From positions 1-11,900 of the forward strand of contig CAMQVM010000028.1 of the NCBI GenBank assembly GCA_947038135.1: a DNA stretch of 11,900 nucleotides, given 5' to 3'. The stretch is from an uncultured Rikenellaceae bacterium. Lineage in GTDB: Bacteria; Bacteroidota; Bacteroidia; Bacteroidales; Rikenellaceae. The notes beneath the pieces are model-generated. The model was not told the DNA's origin. It did no database searches and was given only the letters and a program-made list of their open reading frames with translations. The translations under genes were made by a program, and so were the position numbers. Within the stretch, counting starts at the first letter, position 1. The number at the start of each line of letters is the position of its first letter. Below, one piece after another: positions 1-6,910 of this stretch.

Positions 1-898
1 GGGCAGTTTTAACCTAAACGTAGGTGGTCGCCTATCGCTTTACAACAACAACAAAGAGCAAAAGACGCTATTTGAGCCACGCACATCGCTAACATACTAC
101 ATGGACAACAGCTCTATATGGACTAGTTATGTTCTCAACTCACAACCGCTATTCTCTATGAACCAACATCACGCATCAATACCAGTAGATTATTGGGTGC
201 CATTTCAAAATGCTAATGAGCTACCTACAAGCCAGCAAATTTCGTTAGGCTACAAACATAGCTTCGACTTTGGGTTAGATATCTCAGCTGAAACATACTA
301 CAAAAAGAGTAAAAATATATCTATCATTACCGACACAGGCGATTTTTTGCTTGAAGACGGTGGATATAAAATTGCCACGGGAGATGCCTATGGTGCAGAG
401 TTTTTAGCACAATACAGCTATGGACGTTTTAGTGCAATGGCAGCTTACACCTACTCTAAATCGCTACATAACATAGGAGGTGAAACAGTAAATTTTATAT
501 ATGATATTCCTCATGATATAAATTTATTTAGCGCATACGAAACAGTTAGGACAAAAGATAAAACTCACACTGTATCGATAAACATCAACTATAAAAGTGG
601 TACTCCTTACTTTTTATCAGATGAAGTGTATGATATGGAAAAGCCTAATGCAGACTGGTTTGGGGCTTTAACTAACTATCCTACCTATGCAAATACACGA
701 TTGAAAAACTACTTTAGGGTCGATTTGAACTACACAATGGAGAAGAAGCTAAAAAGAGGATCACGCATTTGGCAGGTGTCTATACTTAATGCTACCGCCC
801 ACCGCAACCCCTATCTAATATATAAAAAAGATAATGGTTATAAGGCATTTCAGTTAATTCCATTTTTACCATCATTTTCATATACTCGAAAGTTTTAG
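1..898 (+). CDS. TonB-dependent outer-membrane receptor, C-terminal part (5' end outside window)
   Basis: The reading frame is open from base 2 to the TAG at 896-898 and gives 298 residues with no start, so this is the 3' end of a longer gene. The translation is rich in alternating aromatic and polar strands typical of the C-terminal half of a TonB-dependent receptor barrel. Examples are the PFQNANELPTSQQISLGY segment, the ISAETYYKKSKNI strand, the FLAQYSYGRFSAMAAYTYSKS strand pair, and YANTRLKNYFRVDLNY near the end. The protein finishes in SFSYTRKF; a terminal Phe is the usual signal for Bam-dependent barrel insertion. Known role of the family: energy-dependent import of large ligands such as siderophores, cobalamin or glycans across the outer membrane. 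The plug domain, and any carboxypeptidase-like N-terminal domain, lies outside the window, so the substrate cannot be judged. No SusD-like partner follows it; the next gene is convergent. Confidence 0.85.
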   Translation, partial: GSFNLNVGGRLSLYNNNKEQKTLFEPRTSLTYYMDNSSIWTSYVLNSQPLFSMNQHHASIPVDYWVPFQNANELPTSQQISLGYKHSFDFGLDISAETYYKKSKNISIITDTGDFLLEDGGYKIATGDAYGAEFLAQYSYGRFSAMAAYTYSKSLHNIGGETVNFIYDIPHDINLFSAYETVRTKDKTHTVSININYKSGTPYFLSDEVYDMEKPNADWFGALTNYPTYANTRLKNYFRVDLNYTMEKKLKRGSRIWQVSILNATAHRNPYLIYKKDNGYKAFQLIPFLPSFSYTRKF

Positions 899-924
899 CA
901 CTGCTGGAGTTTTGTAACACTAAT

Positions 925-938
925 GACACCATGGTGTC
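925..938. repeat. 14-bp perfect palindrome GACACCATGGTGTC
   Basis: A perfect, loopless palindrome 27 bp after the receptor stop codon and 24 bp before the large inverted repeat. It could be a protein-binding site or part of the receptor mRNA 3' end. Nothing else supports a function. Confidence 0.3.
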
Positions 939-961
939 GCCTAAAGATTGCCGATTGGCAT

Positions 962-1008
962 ATAATACAATAGCGAGGTATCATATTGATACCTCGCTAT
1001 TGTATTAT
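962..1008. terminator. Perfect 22-bp inverted repeat, probable bidirectional terminator
   Basis: Arms 962-983 and 987-1008 are exact reverse complements around a 3-nt loop (TAT, 984-986). The core contains GCGAGGTATCA. It lies between the convergent receptor gene (stop at 898) and fimbrillin gene (stop at 1079), 64 bp and 70 bp from the two stops, which fits a shared factor-independent terminator. There is no long T tract on either side: the arms themselves end in an A/T-rich stretch, which would give a weak U tract in both directions. Confidence 0.7.
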
Positions 1009-1078
1009 CAGTTTCTTGAGCTACAAACTGCTTTGTTGAATCATAACCGAGTTATACTCAAAATAGCACTAAACACAC

Positions 1079-3526
1079 CTAGAGGCTAGACACGCAGCGA
1101 GCGCACAAGCCATAACCTGGGACATCATCAGCTATATACGAGCTTGATGTGTTGATGTACATACTACTCTTGCGACTTCCACTAGTGCTTCCAGACCAGT
1201 AACAAGTCTTACTAGAAGTGGGGTTATTAGAGAATCCAACAATTGGTAGAAACACCCCGCTATACTCAGAGAAAGTTGATCTTACGCCTTCTACAGACTT
1301 GCTTACTGTTGATAATATATATACTCGGTATTTGCTGTGGCGTATCTGTCTATTCATAGCCGTGAGTTCTGCCTTACCAGGGTCACCCTCGTCAGGTAAA
1401 CGCCATGTACCTGCTCCTGAACCTAAGCTTAAAGTGTCACATGCGTAGTGAGCATTAGCCATGCTGTTATTTGGGGTATGGGCATAATATTCACCTGCTA
1501 TTGCCGAGATTTCGGGCTTTTGTTTACTCCATTTATCGTACGAAGGACCACCTATTGAGCCCTTAATGTAATCACGGTGGTCGGTCTGATTAGTAAAGTA
1601 TTTGTTTGCTGTAGGATAATCAATAGTTGGTAATTTTGAACCTACATTACGATCAGATACTCTAAAGCCATCGATTGCAATTGTGTAATTATCTGATTTT
1701 GTTGGTAATTTACAACTTGTTACAATTTTAACAGATAATACTAGTGTGAAAGGGGTGTTGTCTGATACTTGTTTCCCTTTTACTGTTAAAAACCCTTTTA
1801 TATCTGCTTCACCTGGCGAAGTACGGAACGGGTGTAAGTAAACTTTGTTATTTACACCTGTTGCTGATACTGATACACTCATGCCATTGTTCACTGTATC
1901 CCATCGTGCTGCTGTTGGGGTGTTGTTTATTGTTTCAGATACTGCAACCATTGCATCCCAATCTTTGTTAAAGGTACTTGTTACATTTGTAATAGTATGA
2001 GTCGCATTTGTAACTCCTAGCAATTCATGAATGTCATGCCCTTTTAAAATAGTGCGATTTGGGCGACCTGCTGAGGGGCAAAAGCCTTCAACAACTACAG
2101 GAATTAATAGATGGGTAACCTTAATTAAACCGCTAGTATAAATGATATTTCCTATTTTAGCAGTGTATCTAAATGTTGTTACACCCTCACCATATACAGA
2201 TATATTCAAGCTCTTTATATCTTTTCCTAATTTTGCTGGTACATTTGCAAGTGTTACTGTTGCAGCTCCGCTAACTGTAGTTATATCGTGCAACTCTACA
2301 TAAAAATCTGTTAAAGGCTCCATTGATGCATTAGCTGGTGCTACACGGTTTACCTTCGCAAGCTCTATAATTGAAATAGCTGGTGCTGATGCTGTAAAGT
2401 CGACACCCAGCTCATTTACATTAAGCACATATTGACCATTGCTTACTATTACTGTCCCCTCATCTTCTACCACAATATCAAACCTTACATTACTTGCTGG
2501 TCCCATCAGTGCTTTTGTGGCTGTGTCATAACCTTGCTGGTCTACCTCACGAACTTTAATTGTATAGTGGTAGTTGTTTGTAACATCTAAATAAGCTTTA
2601 GTGCTCTGATCATATAGGTCTAAACGATGGTAGCTCGCCACCCCTTTATCCATATTCTTCATTATCATCGCAAAACGCTTAGTAGATGATGCTTTGTTAT
2701 CAATAGGTGTCGGTGTCGTTCCTATTGATTTTGTTGAGTATGGGTAAGCATAAATATAGTTTGCTCCTAAATAATTATCACCAGATGAAAATATAGATGT
2801 TACCTCTTTGATATCTTCTATATTAGTGATATCAGTAATAGGGTTGTTTGTTGTAACTCCTACATCTGCACCGTTAATATTTCCTCTGTCTGACAATTGA
2901 TATAACTTATATGTAGTATTTGCAACAGTGTAGCTTGCTCCCTTGCTTCCTGGAACATGTGTGCCACCTTTGTAATCAAGTTTTAGCTGTATCTTTGCAA
3001 CTGACCTATTTACTTTGATTATAGGGCTACCCGCACTGGTCCACTTGCCACTACCATACATTGGTAAACCTTCATTTAAAGCAACTAAACCTGTAGCACT
3101 TGTTAGCTTTAAAGATGCTAACATATCTTTTTTTGAAACTGCTAAATTTGCAATCTCTTTGTTAAAAATTACATTTACCTCATCACCATTAGTGATATTA
3201 TCGGTTGGTTTAAATGCTAAAAGTTTCTTGGTGTTAACTCCATCATCTTTGATCTCTGTTAACTCAATCTTAGCAGCGTACTTCGGCATATCGGCATCAA
3301 CCGCACCACTTGCATAAACTATTATATAAGCCTGCTTAATAGCAACCTCATTATCTAATCCTGCACGTGTATCTGCTCCACTTGCCTCTGTTGGCATCTT
3401 TACAGTAACATACATACCCTTACCATCGGTATCTCCCGAATTGTCTGAATCTTTTGCGCAGCCAAAAAGGACTCCTACTAGGGCGATACAGATAGCCCAA
3501 ATTTGTAAAATTCTTGTTTTTCTCAT
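1079..3526 (-). CDS. Fimbrillin-like lipoprotein with C-terminal FISUMP/DUF1566-type domain (putative surface adhesin)
   Basis: An 815-residue protein, starting at the ATG at 3524-3526. An upstream in-frame ATG at 3559 is less likely, because the chosen start puts a standard lipoprotein signal peptide at the N terminus: MRKTR, a hydrophobic stretch, then VGVLFGC with the lipidated Cys at about residue 23. After it come an Asp/Ser/Gly-rich linker and a beta-rich region (GMYVTVKMP, then ADTRAGLDNE, then AYIIVYASG) typical of the FimA/Mfa fimbrillin superfamily of Bacteroidales. The middle (about residues 350-610) looks like further beta-sandwich domains. The C-terminal ~200 residues carry the landmarks of the Fibrobacter succinogenes major paralogous/DUF1566 fold: VSDRNVGS (about 625), GTWRLPDEG (about 712), YWSGSTSGS (about 777) and GLCARCVSSL at the end. 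FISUMP-type domains have a C-type-lectin-like fold, so a terminal ligand-binding domain is likely. At 815 aa it is much longer than the FimA/Mfa1 shaft subunits (roughly 350-560 aa), which favours a tip or stand-alone adhesin. No other fimbrial genes are adjacent. The family call is confident, the adhesin role is inferred. Confidence 0.8.
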   Translation of the reverse strand: MRKTRILQIWAICIALVGVLFGCAKDSDNSGDTDGKGMYVTVKMPTEASGADTRAGLDNEVAIKQAYIIVYASGAVDADMPKYAAKIELTEIKDDGVNTKKLLAFKPTDNITNGDEVNVIFNKEIANLAVSKKDMLASLKLTSATGLVALNEGLPMYGSGKWTSAGSPIIKVNRSVAKIQLKLDYKGGTHVPGSKGASYTVANTTYKLYQLSDRGNINGADVGVTTNNPITDITNIEDIKEVTSIFSSGDNYLGANYIYAYPYSTKSIGTTPTPIDNKASSTKRFAMIMKNMDKGVASYHRLDLYDQSTKAYLDVTNNYHYTIKVREVDQQGYDTATKALMGPASNVRFDIVVEDEGTVIVSNGQYVLNVNELGVDFTASAPAISIIELAKVNRVAPANASMEPLTDFYVELHDITTVSGAATVTLANVPAKLGKDIKSLNISVYGEGVTTFRYTAKIGNIIYTSGLIKVTHLLIPVVVEGFCPSAGRPNRTILKGHDIHELLGVTNATHTITNVTSTFNKDWDAMVAVSETINNTPTAARWDTVNNGMSVSVSATGVNNKVYLHPFRTSPGEADIKGFLTVKGKQVSDNTPFTLVLSVKIVTSCKLPTKSDNYTIAIDGFRVSDRNVGSKLPTIDYPTANKYFTNQTDHRDYIKGSIGGPSYDKWSKQKPEISAIAGEYYAHTPNNSMANAHYACDTLSLGSGAGTWRLPDEGDPGKAELTAMNRQIRHSKYRVYILSTVSKSVEGVRSTFSEYSGVFLPIVGFSNNPTSSKTCYWSGSTSGSRKSSMYINTSSSYIADDVPGYGLCARCVSSL

Positions 3527-3539
3527 AAAATTCTTGTTT
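3506..3539 (-). repeat. 14-bp direct repeat spanning the fimbrillin-gene start codon
   Basis: AAACAAGAATTTTA (minus strand) occurs at 3526-3539 and again at 3506-3519, a 20-bp period. One copy sits directly upstream of the ATG and the other encodes part of the signal-peptide N-region (KTRIL). It may be a chance tandem duplication. It is recorded because it lies across the translation start. Confidence 0.5.
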
Positions 3540-3570
3540 GAAAATTTGGCAATGTACATATTTTAACTAC

Positions 3571-3582
3571 TCGCGTGCGCGA
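3571..3582. promoter_or_regulatory. GC-rich palindrome TCGCGTGCGCGA in the fimbrillin leader
   Basis: Arms TCGCG and CGCGA flank TG in an otherwise strongly A/T-rich stretch, with TTAA flanks on both sides (3564-3567 and 3587-3590) that could lengthen a stem. It lies 45-56 bp upstream of the chosen fimbrillin start and downstream of the predicted transcription start. A leader hairpin or operator is possible; the role is unknown. Confidence 0.35.
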
Positions 3583-3653
3583 AGAATTAAATCATTATAT
3601 TGCCTATTTGGTGTATGTTATAAAATTATTATTGCCAAGCAAACAAAAACGCA

Positions 3654-3685
3654 CAAAAGTAGATTCACCCCAAGCCAACTTGAAA
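3654..3685 (-). promoter_or_regulatory. Predicted Bacteroidota promoter for the fimbrillin-like gene
   Basis: On the minus strand the -7 element TACTTTTG (3654-3661) matches TAnnTTTG exactly. Twenty bases upstream is TTTC (3682-3685), three of four matches to the -33 TTTG. Transcription would begin near 3647 and leave a leader of about 120 nt before the ATG at 3526. The prediction rests on motif match and spacing only. Confidence 0.5.
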
Positions 3686-3757
3686 TCAATAGATGAAATA
3701 TAATATTTTCGCAGTGTCAAAACCATAACTAATCCTATATATCTGCAAATCTACAAA

Positions 3758-3773
3758 ATATATTCGAATATAT
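3758..3773. repeat. 16-bp A/T-rich perfect palindrome
   Basis: ATATATTCGAATATAT is a perfect palindrome centred on TTCGAA, between the fimbrillin promoter and the minus-strand terminator. The simple composition makes chance plausible; it could also be a binding site. Confidence 0.25.
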
Positions 3774-3827
3774 AAAACAAAAAAAGCGTTTAATATAGCT
3801 ATATTTTCATAAATCTATATTAAACGC
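3773..3827 (-). terminator. Factor-independent terminator on the minus strand
   Basis: Arms GCGTTTAATATAG (3786-3798) and CTATATTAAACGC (3815-3827) are exact reverse complements of 13 bp with a 16-nt loop. Read on the minus strand, the stem is followed at once by TTTTTTTGTTTT (3785 down to 3774). This is the form of an intrinsic terminator for transcripts coming from the DUF4153 gene at 4043-5569. It would also insulate the fimbrillin promoter downstream. Confidence 0.8.
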
Positions 3828-3870
3828 CTTAAAATCAGGTTTAACCAATCAAAATTCCACTACGCTACAA

Positions 3871-4009
3871 TTACAATTTTTCACATAACTCCTCACCTTC
3901 GGCTTCAAAACCAGACTTTTGCAAAATACACTGCTAATGCAACCTCAATAGTTGGTCTTAGTATATCGCTTTTCAATGTCAAAATGTAAACTTTAATTTT
4001 AAAACTCAT
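3871..4009 (-). pseudogene. Possible small ORF broken by a frameshift
   Basis: On the minus strand, an ATG at 4007-4009 opens a 34-codon frame (MSFKIKVYILTLKSDILRPT..., then IEVALAVYFAKVWF) ending at TGA 3905-3907. An AAAGG lies upstream of the ATG. In the overlapping second frame, the sequence carries on past that stop as KSGFEAEGEELCEKL to TAA at 3871-3873, an acidic, protein-like C terminus. Joining the two frames around 3912-3920 gives a smooth peptide of about 45 residues. It sits 33 bp after the DUF4153 stop and before the terminator at 3773-3827, so it would be transcribed with that gene. The KVY...LK...L.P spacing faintly recalls PurS-type peptides, but I do not claim this. It may equally be non-coding. 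Confidence 0.22.
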
Positions 4010-4042
4010 AAAACACCTTTAAATCATGTGTAACTCACCACT

Positions 4043-5569
4043 TTATTTGGTGAATATATATGAAATATTAGGTGATATATTAGTTACAACCCCAAGATTC
4101 CTATCATAACCAATGCTCGAAAATATCAACATCACCTCATCATCTTTATAAATTAGAGGCTTTTCGTAACCATTAATATCATCAAAAGGTGCAGTAGTGT
4201 AGTTGTCAATATTGTTGTTTCTATAAAGTTCATCAAGAACAGCACGGCAAGACAGAGAGTGAATCACCTCTTTGTTAGAATTTAATATCAGGATTGTATC
4301 AGCATTAATTTCGTAATATTTATCACTGTATTCTGTTGTCATCATTTTGTTATACTTGCTAATATCAAGATCAGGGGTGTTGCTGCTGTATATTCGAACT
4401 CGCTCCAATTCCTTTTCTTTACTGGTCGATTGCTCAATATCTACCGCCCTGCTTTGAAAGTCTTGAAAGGTGATGCCTGGCACATAGGTAAATATCATAT
4501 ACATAGCAATACTAATAACTATAAGGTATTGATATTTAGCATACTTTTTAAATAATATCGCCACCATCCATAAAGTAAGTATTATAAGTGTTATAAGAAG
4601 ATAGACCCTACTACCAGTCAACCCATACTCTGAAATACGATAAACTACACTAATCGAAAATAAGATAACTGCAGGAATAGATATGTAGGTAAAATAGTCA
4701 AATACCCAATTAAGAATCTTTTTGTCAAGTACTGCACGGCAGGCCGCTACAAACACACCTCCAATAATAAATATTATAGCAGTTATAGATACCACTCCTT
4801 CAGGAAGAGTCCACAAAACAGCCACTTTGGCAAAATATATATATAGTATAATACCATAAATAACTATCGCTGGGGTTAAGATATAGTTAAATAGGATATG
4901 TAAAAACCTTCCTGCTTTAAACTCTTCACCCCTAGATTTATGGTCTAAAGTAACAAATAGTAAAGTAGTTGTTACAAATAGGCTAAACATACATATCATC
5001 TCTATCAATATGTGTGGCTTATTAAGTCCAAATATATGACAAATAGAGTAAATAACTGATAGCAATACACCAAGTGCAATAGAAGCAAGTAGACCACTAG
5101 CTAAAAGATTAGTAGTTATAGTTATAGCATTAGATACAAAGGCACGGTTGTCTGTTAATCCTTTTGCAGTATACATTAGCAACAAAGAGCACACTGTGGT
5201 AATCAAGTAAGGTTCACTTTGAAACTTATAATCAGGAGATATAAATATAAATATCGCAGCTACGATAAAAGGAAGTGATATCGAGAGGTAATAAATCACT
5301 CTTTTGCTTTTACTAAATATTAAATTTAAAGAATAGGATATAGCAATACATATAAAAAAATACAATAATGTATCACTTAGCTCTTCATAATAAGGTACTA
5401 ACGTTTTAGCTTTATAAGAGTAAATATCAAGCTCGCTCTCAATCTTAGAACGATATAAAATTTGATAGACATAAATAAGAAAAAAGATAACTGAAGAAGC
5501 AATCTCAACAATAGATCTTGATACAGCCTCTTTGGCTGCTTCGATGTACGATTTAATTTTTGAACTCAT
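4043..5569 (-). CDS. DUF4153 family multi-pass inner-membrane protein
   Basis: A 508-residue protein with about eleven hydrophobic segments between residues 20 and 365, followed by a soluble C-terminal part of about 140 residues rich in Asp, Ser and Tyr. Family landmarks are the LFNYILTPAIVIYGIILYIY helix (about 226-245), WTLPEGVVS (253-261) and the loop motif RISEYGLTGSR (311-321), which I recognise from the Bacteroidota DUF4153 family. The N terminus is amphipathic and lacks a cleavable signal. The biochemical function of the family is not established. The gene appears monocistronic: a -7 element lies about 95 bp upstream and an intrinsic terminator about 215 bp downstream. The start at 5567-5569 is the natural N-terminal Met; the upstream region is A/T-rich without a Shine-Dalgarno sequence, as usual in this phylum. 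The stop codon lies in the loop of a small hairpin (CACCA/TGGTG, 4036-4052). Confidence 0.8.
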   Translation of the reverse strand: MSSKIKSYIEAAKEAVSRSIVEIASSVIFFLIYVYQILYRSKIESELDIYSYKAKTLVPYYEELSDTLLYFFICIAISYSLNLIFSKSKRVIYYLSISLPFIVAAIFIFISPDYKFQSEPYLITTVCSLLLMYTAKGLTDNRAFVSNAITITTNLLASGLLASIALGVLLSVIYSICHIFGLNKPHILIEMICMFSLFVTTTLLFVTLDHKSRGEEFKAGRFLHILFNYILTPAIVIYGIILYIYFAKVAVLWTLPEGVVSITAIIFIIGGVFVAACRAVLDKKILNWVFDYFTYISIPAVILFSISVVYRISEYGLTGSRVYLLITLIILTLWMVAILFKKYAKYQYLIVISIAMYMIFTYVPGITFQDFQSRAVDIEQSTSKEKELERVRIYSSNTPDLDISKYNKMMTTEYSDKYYEINADTILILNSNKEVIHSLSCRAVLDELYRNNNIDNYTTAPFDDINGYEKPLIYKDDEVMLIFSSIGYDRNLGVVTNISPNISYIFTK

Positions 5570-5663
5570 AATTATAAATATTAAATTTTGTATTACATCA
5601 AAAGACGTAACTAAATGTGTATACTGAAATCAGATAGTGAACACTAATCTAATTGTCAATATA

Positions 5664-5671
5664 CAAATATA
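5664..5671 (-). promoter_or_regulatory. Predicted -7 element for the DUF4153 gene
   Basis: The minus strand reads TATATTTG, an exact TAnnTTTG match, placing transcription start near 5657 and giving a leader of about 88 nt. No good -33 TTTG is seen at the usual spacing, so support is partial. Confidence 0.45.
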
Positions 5672-5806
5672 ACTAAATTTTTGAATAAACCATTGTTTTA
5701 TTATAAAATATGTGTTATTTGTTGAAAATTTATAGTGTAATTCAAAATGCTTGACTTAAAGAATAAGTGCATCACACCATTCTATGCTCTCTTTTTGTTT
5801 CTCAGC

Positions 5807-5854
5807 AAAAAGCTATATCTTCTGCACAAAAGAGTGCTGAAAATAGAGCTTTTT
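5807..5854 (-). terminator. Imperfect long hairpin, probable terminator of the GH2-kinase-DUF3078 operon
   Basis: Arms 5807-5827 and 5834-5854 pair over 21 positions with three non-Watson-Crick positions, one of which can be a G-U wobble. The loop is 6 nt. Both outer ends are AAAAAGCT/AGCTTTTT, so the transcript ends in a short U tract on either strand. It lies 44 bp after the DUF3078 stop codon. Confidence 0.6.
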
Positions 5855-5897
5855 CTTACTTTGATAAAACTATGTAAAACAACATAAAGCAGTAGAG

Positions 5898-6896
5898 CTA
5901 CCTCTTAAACTTGTAGGTTACTCCAACACCAAGAACCTCGCTAAACTGCCAAAAAGTGCCATCTTCATTCCTTTTAACCTGATCATCAAACAGAAGTGTC
6001 CAGTTTAAGTTAACACTAAAATATTTATATACAGTAAAATCTAACCAGCTCTGCCAGCTAAGATCTGGCGTCTGTTTATAGTTCCAAAATGACTGCACTG
6101 AAACCCTATATGTAAGTATGTTTTCAGCTGTTGTCTTATCTTTAATTATAGGTTGTTTCCACAAAATATTGATAAATGTACCTATCTGTGGCTTATACTT
6201 CTTTCCTTTTTCTACGCCAAAAGCTCCTGCATCTGCCAACCGCTGATCTCTAACAAACAAAACATTACCTGACACTGGCGAGATAGTTATAGACCTATCT
6301 TTGTCGAGCTTATAGTTAAAACCAAGACCGACATTTATTGTACCTGGAGCAAAAAACATCGATGATGGCTCTGTTGCATCCTTATTTTTGTAGCCTTTAG
6401 CAAACTGCGAGGTGACATCTATATTAAAGTTATAAAAGAAATTTTTGTTAATTTGGTAGTTAAGTGCTGTATTTATTCTAAAACGGTCCTCAGTTTTCCA
6501 CATCACACTGTCACGTAAGCCCATTGCATAAGCGGCATCTAACTGTGTTGTGATGTCAAAATTATTTACTTTATATATATGCTTCCCGTTTAACACCGCC
6601 TTACCATTAAAAGTGTTTTCTCCTCCTTTAGCCCAGTTGTGATACGAATACTGCGAAAATAGAAGCGAACTAGTAAACTCAATAGAGTTTCTTTCACGCA
6701 TAATCATTTTATCTCTATTTCGTAGGTATGCGTCATTCAACATAAAAAACTGAGATGAGCTACTCTCTACCTTTAAAGGCGATTTTATATTGATAGAGTT
6801 ATTTGGCACATCTTGCACAATGTTATATTGCGCAAAACTACTCTTTACAGAGACAAATAAGCAGATTACTGCTATTATTACAATTTTATTATTCAT
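5898..6896 (-). CDS. DUF3078 family outer-membrane beta-barrel protein
   Basis: A 332-residue protein with a clear signal peptide (MNNKIVIIAVICLFVSVKSSFA, cut before Gln23). The mature part is a chain of alternating aromatic strands. The motif YSYHNWAKGGENTFNG is characteristic of the DUF3078 family; further strands include FDITTQLDAAYAMGLRDS, INKNFFYNFNIDVTSQF and the final LGVGVTYKFKR. These features suggest an outer-membrane barrel or a barrel-like surface protein. The molecular function of the family is unknown to me. It is the last gene of a minus-strand operon, 14 bp after the kinase-like gene, and is followed by a terminator hairpin. The Met at 6894-6896 is the only start that fits the signal peptide. 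Family assignment is fairly sure; any transport or anchoring role is inference. Confidence 0.8.
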   Translation of the reverse strand: MNNKIVIIAVICLFVSVKSSFAQYNIVQDVPNNSINIKSPLKVESSSSQFFMLNDAYLRNRDKMIMRERNSIEFTSSLLFSQYSYHNWAKGGENTFNGKAVLNGKHIYKVNNFDITTQLDAAYAMGLRDSVMWKTEDRFRINTALNYQINKNFFYNFNIDVTSQFAKGYKNKDATEPSSMFFAPGTINVGLGFNYKLDKDRSITISPVSGNVLFVRDQRLADAGAFGVEKGKKYKPQIGTFINILWKQPIIKDKTTAENILTYRVSVQSFWNYKQTPDLSWQSWLDFTVYKYFSVNLNWTLLFDDQVKRNEDGTFWQFSEVLGVGVTYKFKR

Positions 6897-6910
6897 ATTA
6901 TCAACTTTAT

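Larger units (their letters stand above)
3527..4042. other. Intergenic region between the fimbrillin-like and DUF4153 genes
   Basis: About 515 bp without an intact long gene. From low to high coordinate it holds the fimbrillin leader with a GC-rich palindrome, the predicted fimbrillin promoter, an A/T palindrome, the terminator for the DUF4153 transcript, and the possible broken small ORF. I see no tRNA, no insertion sequence ends and no long inverted repeats flanking the promoter of the kind used for phase-variable inversion. Confidence 0.6.
5570..5897. other. Intergenic region between the DUF4153 gene and the DUF3078 gene
   Basis: About 330 bp, strongly A/T-rich. It contains the DUF4153 promoter element and the terminator hairpin of the upstream operon. 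I see no small ORF, RNA gene or repeat beyond these. Confidence 0.6.

Noticed and set aside
1218..1448. Plus-strand ORF of 76 codons
   Set aside because: Lies wholly inside the fimbrillin-like gene on the opposite strand, with low-complexity, unrecognisable translation; a shadow frame.
3527..3790. Invertible (phase-variable) promoter in front of the fimbrillin-like gene
   Set aside because: I looked for paired inverted repeats flanking the promoter, as at other Bacteroidales surface loci, and found only short palindromes; no recombinase gene is nearby.
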